Of a stretch of DNA of 64,000 bases, positions 1-9,685 are shown in pieces. The notes below the pieces were generated by a model. That model was not told where the DNA came from. It made no database searches and saw nothing but the letters and a program-made list of their open reading frames with translations. Both the position numbers and the translations under genes were made by a program. The DNA is taken from positions 62,001-126,000 of the forward strand of contig JBBQZO010000005.1 of the NCBI GenBank assembly GCA_038207625.1, in the 5' to 3' direction. Within the stretch, counting starts at the first letter, position 1. The number at the start of each line of letters is the position of its first letter. This DNA comes from JBBQZO01 sp038207625 (GTDB taxonomy: Bacteria > Pseudomonadota > Gammaproteobacteria > Burkholderiales > Burkholderiaceae_D).

Positions 1-1494
1 GACGGCCGTCGCTCGGTGCTGTACACGGCCGCGCTGGACGCCAACGCGCATGTCAGCGGCGCGCCGGTCAGCCTCTCCGGCACCCTCGATGGCGACGTGC
101 CGTCCAAGCCGTTCGGCGACCATGAAGAATATCGTTTCAGCCCGGATGGCGCGACGGTCGTGTTTTCGGCCCGCGTGGCCGGCAAGAGCGAAGCCTGGTC
201 GACCAACTTCGACATCTACCAGGTGCCCGCGGCCGGCGGCGCGCCGCGCAACCTGACGGCCGACAACCCGGCCTGGGATGCCCGTCCCACTTATTCCCCG
301 GACGGACGTACCTTGGCCTACATGGCGATGACCCGCCCCGGCTTTGAAGCGGACCGTTTCCACATGGTGCTGATGGATCTGGCGACCGGCAAGAAGCGCA
401 CGCTGGCCGACAAATGGGACCGCTCGGTGGCCGATTTCCACTGGCGCGCCGACGGCAAGGCGCTCATCGTGGGCGCCGATGACCTGGGCCAGCACCGCGT
501 GTTTTCGATGGACGCGGGCGACGGAAAAATCACGCCGTTGACCGGCAAAGGCTGGGTCACCGACTACAGCGTGCAAGGCGATACGCTGGTGGTGGCGCAA
601 GCCAATCTGGCCTCCGGCGCCCAGCTGTACACGCGCAAACTGAGCACACCCGGCGAAGAGCTGAGCAAGATCACCGAGCAAAACGCGGCCGCGCTGGCGG
701 ACGTCAAATTTGGCGACTACGAGCAGTTTTCCTTCGTCGGCGCAAAAGGCGAAACCGTGTACGGCTACGTCGTCAAGCCATGGAACGCCAAGCCGGGCGA
801 AACCTACCCGATCGCCTTCCTGGTGCACGGCGGGCCGCAAAGCAGCTTCGCCAACGAGTGGAGCTATCGCTGGAATCCGCAAGTGTATGCCGGCGCCGGT
901 TACGCCAGCGTGTTCATCGATTTTCACGGTTCGACCGGCTACGGCCAGGGCTTCACCGACGCGATCAGCGGCGACTGGGGCGGCAAGCCGCTGGAGGACT
1001 TGAAAAAAGGGTTGGCGGCGGCCACCAAGAAATTCCCGTGGCTGGACCGTTCGCGCGCGTGCGCGCTGGGCGCCTCCTACGGCGGCTACATGATGAACTG
1101 GATCGAAGGTAACTGGGCCGACGGCTTCCGTTGCATCGTCAACCACGACGGCGTGTTCGACAACCGTTCGATGTACTACTCGACCGAAGAACTGTGGTTC
1201 AACGAATGGGAAAACGGCGGCACCTATTACGCCGCGCCGGCCAAGCACGAGAAATTCAACCCGGTCAATTTCGTCACCAAGTGGAAGACGCCAATGCTGG
1301 TGGTGCAGGGCGAAATGGATTTCCGCATTCCGACCACCCAGGGTCTGGGCGCGTTCACGGCGCTGCAACGGCGCGGCATCGACAGCAAGCTGCTGGTGTT
1401 CCCAGATGAGAACCATTGGGTGCTGAAGCCGGCCAACTCGGTGCTGTGGCATCACACCGTGCTGGACTGGCTCGACCATTACACCAAGCGCTAG
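1..1494 (+). CDS. S9 family prolyl oligopeptidase / dipeptidyl aminopeptidase (5' partial)
   Basis: The gene enters from the left edge in frame 1, so its start is missing. The first half reads as TolB/WD-like beta-propeller repeats (SPDG...VVF, YSPDGRTLAYMA). The second half is an alpha/beta hydrolase with all three catalytic residues visible: Ser in GASYGGY (codon at 1075), Asp in QGEMDFR (codon at 1318) and His in DENHW (codon at 1414). The family cleaves short peptides, often after proline, and many members are periplasmic; the signal peptide cannot be checked here. A strong terminator lies just downstream. Family assignment is firm; substrate is unknown. Confidence 0.93.
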   Translation, partial: DGRRSVLYTAALDANAHVSGAPVSLSGTLDGDVPSKPFGDHEEYRFSPDGATVVFSARVAGKSEAWSTNFDIYQVPAAGGAPRNLTADNPAWDARPTYSPDGRTLAYMAMTRPGFEADRFHMVLMDLATGKKRTLADKWDRSVADFHWRADGKALIVGADDLGQHRVFSMDAGDGKITPLTGKGWVTDYSVQGDTLVVAQANLASGAQLYTRKLSTPGEELSKITEQNAAALADVKFGDYEQFSFVGAKGETVYGYVVKPWNAKPGETYPIAFLVHGGPQSSFANEWSYRWNPQVYAGAGYASVFIDFHGSTGYGQGFTDAISGDWGGKPLEDLKKGLAAATKKFPWLDRSRACALGASYGGYMMNWIEGNWADGFRCIVNHDGVFDNRSMYYSTEELWFNEWENGGTYYAAPAKHEKFNPVNFVTKWKTPMLVVQGEMDFRIPTTQGLGAFTALQRRGIDSKLLVFPDENHWVLKPANSVLWHHTVLDWLDHYTKR

Positions 1495-1498
1495 TCGC

Positions 1499-1565
1499 GC
1501 TGCGCCGGCCGCTTGTGCCGGCGCAGCCATCGCAAAAAAAGCCGACCTCGCCGTCGGCTTTTTTT
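1499..1565 (+). terminator. Tandem hairpins ending in a T-tract, terminator of the S9 peptidase gene
   Basis: Two perfect stems lie in tandem. The first has 11-bp arms (1499-1509 and 1517-1527) with a 7-nt loop. The second is GCCGAC/GTCGGC (1541-1546 and 1553-1558) followed by seven T and preceded by seven A, so it could work on both strands. It separates the peptidase gene from the efflux operon. Confidence 0.9.
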
Positions 1566-1680
1566 CGTCCCTGGCGCGCCGCGCGCGCCTATGCCGCACA
1601 GGATCAGGATCTGCGCAGTCCGATTTCCCAATGTATCGCAATGTATGCGCTGTGCACGGATTGGTAACGTACTGTGTCCC

Positions 1681-1710
1681 TTGCGCATTAATATACCGGC
1701 AAATGATAGT
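1681..1710 (+). promoter_or_regulatory. Possible sigma-70 promoter of the RND efflux operon
   Basis: TTGCGC at 1681 and a GATAGT-like hexamer at 1705 lie about 18 bp apart in the only AT-richer stretch between the terminator and the adaptor gene. The match to consensus is weak, so this is a placement guess. Confidence 0.3.
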
Positions 1711-1780
1711 ATCAAGTTCGCCATGCTGGCGCGCCGCCGGGCCCCTTCGCCGCCAGCAAGAACGCAACACAAGGACAACG

Positions 1781-3382
1781 ATGGAATCGCACTTCGACCA
1801 ACCAGCAAACAAGCCGGCCACACGCCGCTCCCCTAGCCGCCGCGCGCGCATCGTCGGCGCGCTGATCGCGCTGATCGCCCTGGGCGGCTTGGGCGGCCTG
1901 GCCTGGTACCTGACCCATCCCGACGCCCCCGCCGGCGGCGCTGCCGGCGCGGGAGCTGGTGGCGGCCCTGGCGGCCCTGGCGGCGGCGGCCGCGGCGGAC
2001 GCGGCGGCGCGCCCACCACCGTCGGCGTCGCCAGCGCCGAGCTGGCCGACCTGCCGGTCATGCTTGATGCGCTGGGCAGCGTCAGCGCGGCGGCCACCGT
2101 CACCGTGCGCCCGCAGGTGGCGGGCGTGCTCAAGGAAGTGCTGTACCACGAGGGCCAGCCGGTCAAGGCTGGCCAACTGCTGGCGCGTATCGATCCGCGC
2201 CCGTTCGAGCTGGCCTTGCAGCAGGCCAGCGGTCAACTGCAGCGCGACCAGGCGCAGCTCGAAAACGCCCGGCTCAGTTTGCAGCGCTTCCAGACCTTGC
2301 TGAGCCAGGACTCGATCGCGCGCCAGGACGTGGACACCCAGGCAGCATTGGTCAAGCAGCTCGACGGCACGGTGATGATCGACCGCGCCAACGAAAGCAC
2401 GGCGCGCCTCAATCTCAGCTATACCCGCATCGTCGCGCCGATCAGCGGACGCGTTGGCCTGCGCACCGTCGATGCCGGCAATCTGGTCAGCACCGGCGAC
2501 GCCAACGGCGTGGCGCTGATCACCCAAGTGTCGCCGATCGACGTGACATTCGCGCTGCCGCAAGACCGCGTGCCCGAATTGCAGGCGCGCGCCGGCAACG
2601 GCCCGGCCCCGTCGGTGACCGCGCTGGACCGCAACCGCAGCAACGTACTCGACACCGGGCACTTCCTCGCGCTCGACAACCAGGTCGACGTGCAGACCGG
2701 CACCGTGCGCGCCAAGGCCCGCTTCGCCAATGAAAAACTGACGCTGTTCCCCAGCCAGTTCGTCAACGTTCAGCTGATGCTGCGCACCGTCAAGGACGCG
2801 GTGATGGTGCCGGTCACGGCGCTGCGCCATGGCGGCAGCGGCGACTTCGTCTACGTGCTTAATGCCGCCGAGCGCACCGTCGCGCTGCGCCCCGTCACGC
2901 GTGGTGAAGCCACCGTCGACAAGGTGCAGATCGCGACCGGCTTGAAGGCCGGCGAAAAAGTCATTACCGAAGGGGCCGACCGGCTCAAGGATGGTGCCAA
3001 AGTCACGCTGCCGGGCGACAAACCCGCGTTTGGTGGCGGTGGTGGCGGCGGACGCGGCAAACGTGGTCAGCGCGGCGACGGCGCGGCTGCAGGCAGTGCG
3101 GCGGCAAGCGGCGCCTCGGCAAGCGGCCCTGCGGCGGCCGGGGAATCGGGCGCGGCCTCGGCACACGCCTGGGGCGGCAAGAAAAATGCGGCAGGCGCGG
3201 CGGACTCGGAATCCACGCCGGCAGCAGCATCGGGCCCCGGCTCGGCACACGGATGGGGTGGAAAAAAAGCGGCGGGTGAAGCCGAATCGGCATCCGCATC
3301 AGGGTCCGCCTCGGCGGCCCAGGGCGACGCAAGCGCGCCGCGCGAACATCACCGCCGCGCCAAAGAGGCGAGCGCGCAATGA
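1781..3382 (+). CDS. mdtA: RND efflux periplasmic adaptor, MdtA-like
   Basis: Membrane-fusion protein linking the inner-membrane RND pumps encoded next to an outer-membrane channel. ATG at 1781 is chosen because AAGGA lies just upstream and the first residues are basic followed by one membrane anchor (about residues 22-42); a longer frame from 1631 has no such support. A lipoyl/hairpin/beta-barrel core follows, with motifs such as RPQVAGVLKEVLY and GQLLARIDPRPFE. Two unusual parts stand out: a glycine-rich linker right after the anchor, and a C-terminal extension of about 110 residues rich in Gly, Ala, Ser and Lys with two H-x-WGGKK repeats. The family call is solid; the tail is atypical for MdtA. 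Confidence 0.92.
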   Translation: MESHFDQPANKPATRRSPSRRARIVGALIALIALGGLGGLAWYLTHPDAPAGGAAGAGAGGGPGGPGGGGRGGRGGAPTTVGVASAELADLPVMLDALGSVSAAATVTVRPQVAGVLKEVLYHEGQPVKAGQLLARIDPRPFELALQQASGQLQRDQAQLENARLSLQRFQTLLSQDSIARQDVDTQAALVKQLDGTVMIDRANESTARLNLSYTRIVAPISGRVGLRTVDAGNLVSTGDANGVALITQVSPIDVTFALPQDRVPELQARAGNGPAPSVTALDRNRSNVLDTGHFLALDNQVDVQTGTVRAKARFANEKLTLFPSQFVNVQLMLRTVKDAVMVPVTALRHGGSGDFVYVLNAAERTVALRPVTRGEATVDKVQIATGLKAGEKVITEGADRLKDGAKVTLPGDKPAFGGGGGGGRGKRGQRGDGAAAGSAAASGASASGPAAAGESGAASAHAWGGKKNAAGAADSESTPAAASGPGSAHGWGGKKAAGEAESASASGSASAAQGDASAPREHHRRAKEASAQ

Positions 3383-3410
3383 CGATAGCAATCGTGTCCG
3401 GAGCGACATC

Positions 3411-6400
3411 ATGAGCCCGTCCAGCCCCTTCATCGTGCGCCCGGTGGCGACGTCACTGCTGATGGTCGCCATCGTGCTGGCCGGCCTGGTCGGTTTCAAA
3501 TTCATGCCGCTGTCGGCGCTGCCGCAGGTCGATTTCCCGACCATTCAAGTGCAAACGCTGTACCCCGGCGGCAGTCCGGAGGTGATGAGCCAGACCGTGA
3601 CGGCGCCGCTGGAGCGCCAGTTCGGCCAGATGGCCGGTTTGCAGCGCATGAGTTCGACCAGCGCCGCCGGCGTGTCGCTGGTGACGCTGCAATTTGGCCT
3701 GGGCCAGACGCTCGACGTGGCCGAGCAGGAGGTGCAGGCGGCGATCAACGCGGGCGGCTCGCTGCTGCCGGCCGACCTGCCGGCGCCGCCGGTGTACGCC
3801 AAGGTCAACCCGGCCGACGCGCCGGTGCTGACGCTGGCGATCACGTCGGACACGCTGCCGCTGACCGAAGTGCAGAACATCGTCAACACCCGGCTGGCGC
3901 TGAAAATCAGCCAGGTTACCGGCGTCGGCCTGGTCACGCTGTCGGGCGGACAGCGTCCGGCCGTGCGCATCCAGGGCGACACGCGCGCGCTGGCATCCTA
4001 CGGCCTGGGGCTCGACACGCTACGCACCGCCATCGCGGCGGCCAACGCCAACGGCGCCAAGGGCAGCATCGACGGACCAACGCGCGCCTACACCATCAAC
4101 GCCAACGACCAGCTGGTCGCCGCCAGCGACTACAAGAGCCTGATCGTGGCCTACAAAAACGGCGCGCCGGTGCGCCTGTCGGACGTTGCCCAAGTGATCG
4201 ACAGCGCCGAAAACGTCAAGCTGGGCGCCTGGGCCAGCCTGACCCCGGCGATCATCCTGAACGTGCAGCGCCAGCCGGGCGCGAACGTGATCGCCACGGT
4301 CGACGCGATCAAGGCGCGCCTGCCCGAGCTGCAAGCCGGGCTGCCGTCGGCGCTGCGTGTGCAGGTGCTGTCGGACCGCACTACCGGCATCCGCGCCTCG
4401 GTTGAGCACGTCGAAATCGAACTGACGCTGGCCGTGGTACTGGTGGTGCTGGTTATTTTCGGGTTTCTGCACAGCCCGCGCGCGACCGTCATCGCCAGCC
4501 TGGCCGTGCCCATTTCACTGATCGGCACCTGCGGCGCGATGTACCTGCTCGGCTACAGCCTGAACAACCTGAGCCTGATGGCGCTGACCATTGCCACCGG
4601 CTTCGTCGTCGATGACGCGATCGTGATGATCGAAAACATCGCCCGCTATATCGAGGAGGGCGAGCAGCCGATGCAGGCCGCTTTGAAAGGCGCCGCACAG
4701 ATCGGTTTTACCATCATCTCGCTGACCGTCTCGCTGATCGCCGTGCTGATTCCGCTGCTGTTCATGGGCGACGTGGTGGGCCGCCTGTTTCGCGAATTTG
4801 CCATCACGCTGGCCATCACCATCCTCATTTCGGCGGTGGTGTCGCTGACGCTGGTGCCGATGATGTCGGCGCGCTGGCTCACCGCCGGCAAGCAGAAAGA
4901 AAGCAAACTGCAAAAGCAGTTCGACAAAGTAGTCGGCTATTACGACCGTTCGCTCGGCTGGGTGCTGGACCATCAGGGCCTCACGCTGTTGGTCGCGCTG
5001 GCCACCCTGCTGCTGACGGTGCTGCTGTACGTGGTGATCCCGAAAGGTCTGTTCCCGACGCAGGACACGGGCCAGTTGCAGGCCCGGATAGAAACCGCGC
5101 AATCGGTGTCGTACGCGCGCATGGCCGGCCTGCAGCAAGCGGCCGCGCGCGCCATCATGGATGACCCGGACGTGGCCACCTTGAGTTCGCTGGTCGGCGT
5201 CGACGCGGCCAACAACACCATGCTGCACACGGGGCGCATGCTGATCAACCTCAAGCACGCGCGCAGCGGCACCCAGCAGGAAACCATGGAGCGGCTGCGC
5301 CGGCGCGTGGCCGACGTGGCCGGCGTGACCATCTACCTGCAGCCGACCCAGGATTTGACGATCGACGCCGAGACCGGCCCGACCCAGTTCCGCGTCTCGC
5401 TCGAAGCGTCCGACAACAAGCTGGTGCTGGAATGGGCCGCCAAGCTGGTCCAGCAGATGCAGGCGATGGCGCCGCTGCGCAATGTCGTCTCGGACGCCGC
5501 CGCCAGCGGCAGCGCGGTGTTCATCGACATCGACCGCGACAGCGCGGCGCGCCTGGCCATCAGCGCCGCCGCCATCGACGACGCGCTCTACAGCGCCTTC
5601 GGCCAGCGCATCGTCTCGACCATCTTCACCGAGACCAACCAGTACCGCGTGATCCTCGAGGCGCGTCCCGACGCGCTGACCACCCCGGCCACGCTGGGCG
5701 AACTGCAACTGCGCACCGCCTCCGGCAAGGCCACGCCGCTGTCGGCCATCGCCACCATCAGCGAACGCCCGGCGCCGCTGCAGGTGACCCGCGTGGCGCA
5801 GTATCCCGCCACCACGATTGGCTTCGACACGGCCAATGGCGTCTCGCTGGGCAAGGCGGTCGACACGGTGCGCCAGGCGGCCAGCGAAATCGGCCTGCCG
5901 CCCACCGTGACGCTCACTTTCCTGGGCGCGGCCAGCGCCTACCAGGCGTCGCTGACGAGCCAGCTGTGGCTGATCCTGGCCGCGGTGATCTGCGTCTACA
6001 TCGTGCTTGGCGTGCTGTATGAAAGCTATATCCATCCGCTCACCATCATCTCCACCCTGCCCTCGGCCGGCGTGGGCGCGCTGCTGGCCTTGATGATCAG
6101 CGGCCAGGACCTGGGCGTGATCGGCATCATCGGCATCATCCTGCTAATTGGCATCGTCAAGAAAAACGCCATCATGATGATCGACTTTGCCATCGACGCC
6201 GAGCGCAATGAAGGCAAGGACGCGCGCGCGGCGATCCATCAGGCGGCGCTGCTGCGCCTGCGCCCTATCCTGATGACGACGATGGCCGCGCTGTTCGCCG
6301 CCGTGCCGCTGATGCTGGGTTGGGGCGAAGGCGCCGAGTTGCGCCGTCCGCTGGGCCTGGCCATCTTCGGCGGCCTGATCGTGAGCCAGGCACTGACGCT

Positions 6401-6494
6401 ATTTACCACCCCGGTGATCTATCTCGGCTTTGACAGCCTGGGCCGGCGCTGGTCGCGCAAACGCGCCGGCAAGCCGGCGGGAGAAGCCGTTTGA
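3411..6494 (+). CDS. mdtB: RND multidrug efflux permease, MdtB-like
   Basis: Proton-driven inner-membrane transporter of the HAE-1 RND family, 1027 residues, the usual length. The start at 3411 has GGAG eight bases upstream and gives the family N-terminus (SPFIVRPVATSLL). The frame is open far upstream, but that part overlaps the adaptor gene and is not coding. The TM4 motif GFVVDDAIVMIEN carries the paired Asp of the proton relay, and the second repeat shows GIVKKNAIMMIDFA. It overlaps the next permease gene, which fits MdtB/MdtC heteromer formation. Substrates cannot be read from sequence; MdtABC homologues in E. coli export bile salts, novobiocin and similar compounds. Confidence 0.95.
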   Translation: MSPSSPFIVRPVATSLLMVAIVLAGLVGFKFMPLSALPQVDFPTIQVQTLYPGGSPEVMSQTVTAPLERQFGQMAGLQRMSSTSAAGVSLVTLQFGLGQTLDVAEQEVQAAINAGGSLLPADLPAPPVYAKVNPADAPVLTLAITSDTLPLTEVQNIVNTRLALKISQVTGVGLVTLSGGQRPAVRIQGDTRALASYGLGLDTLRTAIAAANANGAKGSIDGPTRAYTINANDQLVAASDYKSLIVAYKNGAPVRLSDVAQVIDSAENVKLGAWASLTPAIILNVQRQPGANVIATVDAIKARLPELQAGLPSALRVQVLSDRTTGIRASVEHVEIELTLAVVLVVLVIFGFLHSPRATVIASLAVPISLIGTCGAMYLLGYSLNNLSLMALTIATGFVVDDAIVMIENIARYIEEGEQPMQAALKGAAQIGFTIISLTVSLIAVLIPLLFMGDVVGRLFREFAITLAITILISAVVSLTLVPMMSARWLTAGKQKESKLQKQFDKVVGYYDRSLGWVLDHQGLTLLVALATLLLTVLLYVVIPKGLFPTQDTGQLQARIETAQSVSYARMAGLQQAAARAIMDDPDVATLSSLVGVDAANNTMLHTGRMLINLKHARSGTQQETMERLRRRVADVAGVTIYLQPTQDLTIDAETGPTQFRVSLEASDNKLVLEWAAKLVQQMQAMAPLRNVVSDAAASGSAVFIDIDRDSAARLAISAAAIDDALYSAFGQRIVSTIFTETNQYRVILEARPDALTTPATLGELQLRTASGKATPLSAIATISERPAPLQVTRVAQYPATTIGFDTANGVSLGKAVDTVRQAASEIGLPPTVTLTFLGAASAYQASLTSQLWLILAAVICVYIVLGVLYESYIHPLTIISTLPSAGVGALLALMISGQDLGVIGIIGIILLIGIVKKNAIMMIDFAIDAERNEGKDARAAIHQAALLRLRPILMTTMAALFAAVPLMLGWGEGAELRRPLGLAIFGGLIVSQALTLFTTPVIYLGFDSLGRRWSRKRAGKPAGEAV

Positions 6495-9400
6495 ACCTGT
6501 CCGCACCGTTTGTCAGGCGTCCGGTCGGCACGCTGCTGTTGACGATCGGCCTGGCGCTGTCGGGCATCGGCGCGTTTTTCGTGCTGCCGGTGTCGCCGCT
6601 GCCGCAGGTCGACTACCCGACCATCTCGGTGTCGGCCAACCTGCCCGGCGCCAGCCCGAACACCATGGCCACCAGCGTGGCCACGCCGCTGGAACGGCGC
6701 CTGGGCGTGATTGCCGGCGTCAACGAGATGACTTCGTCGAGCGGCAATGGCCAGAGCCGCATCAGCCTGCAGTTTGAGCTCACCCGCAAGATCGACGCGG
6801 CCGCGCGCGAAGTGCAGGCGGCCATCAACGCCGCGCGGGTCGATCTGCCGGCCACGCTGCGCAGCAATCCCACCTACCGCAAGGCCAACCCGGCCGACGC
6901 GCCCGTGATGATCCTGGCGCTCACGTCCAAGACGCGCACGCCCGGCCAGGTGTACGACGCGGTGTCGAACCTGGTGCAGCAAAAGCTGGCGCAGGTCAAT
7001 GGCGTGGGTGACGTCGAACTGGGCGGCGGCTCGCTGCCGTCGGTGCGCGTGGAGCTGCTGCCGTATGCATTGAGCCGCTACGGCGTGAGCATGGAAGACG
7101 TGCGCGCGGCGATCCAGGCCAGCAGCGCCAACCGGCCCAAGGGCGCCATCGAAGGCGACGACCGGCGCCTGCAGGTGTATTCGGGCAGCGGCACGGGTGG
7201 GCACAACGCGGCCGACTTCCGCCCGCTCGTCGTCGCCTGGCGCAACAACGCCGCGATCCGCCTGTCCGACGTGGCCGAAGTGGTCAACGGAGTGGAAAAT
7301 ACCAACACGCTGGGCCTGTTCAATGGCGAGCCGGCGGTGGTGGTCCTGATCACCCGCCAGCCGGGCGCCAACGTGATCGAGACGGTCGATGGCATCCGCG
7401 CGCTGCTGCCCGATCTGCAGGCGGCGCTGCCGCAGGACGTCAAGCTGGAAGTGGCCTCCGACAGCACCAATTCGATCCGCTCGTCCCTGCACGAGATCGA
7501 ACTGACCCTGATCATTTCGATCGTGCTGGTGGTGCTGGTGGTGAGCGCATTTTTGCGCAGCGTGCGCGCCACCATCATCCCGGCAGTGGCCACCATCGTG
7601 TCACTGCTGGGCACCTTCGGCGTCATGTATTTGCTCGGCTTTAGCCTCAACAACCTGAGTCTGATGGCGCTCACGGTAGCCACCGGTTTTGTCGTCGACG
7701 ACGCCATCGTGGTGCTGGAAAACACCGCCCGCCACATCGAGGCCGGCATGGAGCGCATGCAGGCGGCGCTGCTGGGCGCGCGCGAGGTGGGCTTCACGGT
7801 GCTGTCGATCAGCGTCTCGCTGGTGGCCGTGTTCATCCCGCTGCTGTTCATGGCCGGCCAGGTGGGCCGCTTGTTCCGCGAGTTCGCCGTGACGCTGTCG
7901 GTGGCGGTGATGATCTCGCTGCTCATTTCGCTGACCACCACGCCGATGATGTGCGCCTGGCTGCTCAAGTCCGGCACCCCGACGCGCCAGCCGGGGCGCG
8001 TGGCGCGCTGGTTCGAGCGCGGTTTTGACTTCATCCACCGCCTCTACGAGCGCAGCCTGGACTGGGCCATGGCCAGCGTCGCGCTGGTGATGTGCATCCT
8101 GGTGGCGGTGGTGGCGCTGAACGTCTACCTGTTTTCCAGCGTGCCGAAAGGCTTCTTCCCGCAGCAGGACACGGGACAGATCAACGGCGGCCTGCGCGCC
8201 GACCAGAGCATCTCGTTCCAGGCGATGCAGGACAAGCTGCGCCAGATGGTCGACATCATCCGGCGCGACCCGGCCGTGGCCACCGTGGTCGGTTTCACCG
8301 GCGGCTCGCGCGCCGGCGGCGGCTTCATGTTCGTCAACCTGAAGCCGGTCGCGCAACGCACCGACAAGGGCCAGGCGGTGATCGCGCGGCTGCGTCCGCA
8401 ACTGGCCAAGGTGACCGGCGTGAGCCTGTTCCTCAATCCCGTGCAGGACGTGCGCATGGGCGGGCGTCAGAGCAATTCGACCTATCAGTACACCCTGAAA
8501 AGCGACAACCAGGCCGACCTGAAACTGTGGGCCACCAAGCTGGCCGAGGCCATGAAGGGACAAAGCGCGCTGACCGACGTGGACACCGACCAGCAGGAGA
8601 ACGGCGTGGAAACCTATGTGCACATCGACAAGGACAGCGCCGCGCGGCTGGGTCTGTCGGCGCGCGACATCGACAATGCGCTGTACGACGGCTTCGGCCA
8701 GCGCCAGGTGGCCACGCTGTACGCCGACCTGAACCAGTACCACGTGGTGATGGAAGTGGCGCCCCGTTTCGCGCGCAGCCCGGAGGCGCTGCGCGACCTG
8801 TATGTGCCGGCGCGCGGCCAGGTGTCGACCGACGCGGCCAGTGCTGGCGCGGCGGCGCCGGCCTCGGTGGTCAACCCGGCGCTGCGCGATCCGTCGAGCG
8901 GCCAGGCGGTCAGCGCGGCGGCCACCCGCATGGTGCCGCTGTCGGGTTTCGCCAGCTTCGCCGACAGCGCCACCGCCAGCTCGATCAACCACCAGGACGC
9001 CGAACTGGCCACCACCGTGTCGTACAATCTGGCGCTGGGCAGCACGCTGTCGGACGGCCAGGCGGCGGTGCATCAGGCCGAGGCCGAGATCGGCATGCCC
9101 AACAATGTGCGCGGCAGCTTCCAGGGCACCGCACGCGCCGCCCAGGATTCGCAGAACCAGCAGCCGCTGCTGATCCTGGCCGCGCTGGTGGTGATCTACA
9201 TCGTGCTGGGCATGCTGTACGAATCACTGATCCATCCGCTGACGGTGATCTCGACGCTGCCCTCGGCCGGCGTGGGCGCAGTGCTGGCGCTGCTGCTGTT
9301 CAAGATGGAATTCACCATCATCGCGCTGATCGGCGTGTTCCTGTTGATCGGCATCGTCAAGAAGAACGCCATCCTGATCATCGACTTCGCGCTGGAGGCC

Positions 9401-9685
9401 GAGCGCACGCGCGGTCTGTCGGCGTTCGACGCCGTGCGCGAAGCATGCCTGCTGCGCTTTCGCCCGATCCTGATGACGACCATGGCCGCCATTCTCGGCG
9501 CGCTGCCGCTGGCGATCGGTTTCGGCGAAGGCTCGGAACTGCGCCAGCCGCTCGGTGTGTCCATCATCGGCGGGCTGATTGCCAGCCAGGTGCTGACACT
9601 GCTGACCACCCCGGTGGTCTACCTGTTGCTCGATAAACTGCGCAAGCGCCCTCGCCCGGTCGCCGCGCAAGCTGTCCTTTCATGA
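6491..9685 (+). CDS. mdtC: RND multidrug efflux permease, MdtC-like
   Basis: Second RND permease of the operon, 1064 residues. It starts with TTG at 6491 and overlaps the mdtB stop as TTGA. GGGAGA upstream and the canonical N-terminus (NLSAPFVRRPVGTLLL) support this start, and no in-frame ATG lies near. Motifs match its partner: GFVVDDAIVVLEN in TM4 and GIVKKNAILIIDFA in the second half. It has an Ala/Ser-rich insertion in the C-terminal periplasmic part, around residues 775-820, absent from the partner. Two different permeases beside one adaptor suggest a mixed trimer as in E. coli MdtBC, which is inference. Confidence 0.94.
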   Translation: MNLSAPFVRRPVGTLLLTIGLALSGIGAFFVLPVSPLPQVDYPTISVSANLPGASPNTMATSVATPLERRLGVIAGVNEMTSSSGNGQSRISLQFELTRKIDAAAREVQAAINAARVDLPATLRSNPTYRKANPADAPVMILALTSKTRTPGQVYDAVSNLVQQKLAQVNGVGDVELGGGSLPSVRVELLPYALSRYGVSMEDVRAAIQASSANRPKGAIEGDDRRLQVYSGSGTGGHNAADFRPLVVAWRNNAAIRLSDVAEVVNGVENTNTLGLFNGEPAVVVLITRQPGANVIETVDGIRALLPDLQAALPQDVKLEVASDSTNSIRSSLHEIELTLIISIVLVVLVVSAFLRSVRATIIPAVATIVSLLGTFGVMYLLGFSLNNLSLMALTVATGFVVDDAIVVLENTARHIEAGMERMQAALLGAREVGFTVLSISVSLVAVFIPLLFMAGQVGRLFREFAVTLSVAVMISLLISLTTTPMMCAWLLKSGTPTRQPGRVARWFERGFDFIHRLYERSLDWAMASVALVMCILVAVVALNVYLFSSVPKGFFPQQDTGQINGGLRADQSISFQAMQDKLRQMVDIIRRDPAVATVVGFTGGSRAGGGFMFVNLKPVAQRTDKGQAVIARLRPQLAKVTGVSLFLNPVQDVRMGGRQSNSTYQYTLKSDNQADLKLWATKLAEAMKGQSALTDVDTDQQENGVETYVHIDKDSAARLGLSARDIDNALYDGFGQRQVATLYADLNQYHVVMEVAPRFARSPEALRDLYVPARGQVSTDAASAGAAAPASVVNPALRDPSSGQAVSAAATRMVPLSGFASFADSATASSINHQDAELATTVSYNLALGSTLSDGQAAVHQAEAEIGMPNNVRGSFQGTARAAQDSQNQQPLLILAALVVIYIVLGMLYESLIHPLTVISTLPSAGVGAVLALLLFKMEFTIIALIGVFLLIGIVKKNAILIIDFALEAERTRGLSAFDAVREACLLRFRPILMTTMAAILGALPLAIGFGEGSELRQPLGVSIIGGLIASQVLTLLTTPVVYLLLDKLRKRPRPVAAQAVLS

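Noticed and set aside
1712..3250. 512-residue antisense frame inside the adaptor gene
   Set aside because: Low-complexity Ala/Arg-rich translation without family motif; a shadow caused by high GC at third codon positions.
2991..3410. Upstream extension of the MdtB-like frame
   Set aside because: It overlaps the adaptor gene in another frame, reads as Arg/Pro-rich noise, and ATG 3411 has the ribosome site and the family N-terminus.
4515..6035. 506-residue antisense frame in the MdtB-like gene
   Set aside because: Composition is dominated by Gln, Arg, His and Asp, typical for the antisense of GC-rich genes; no start signal or motif.
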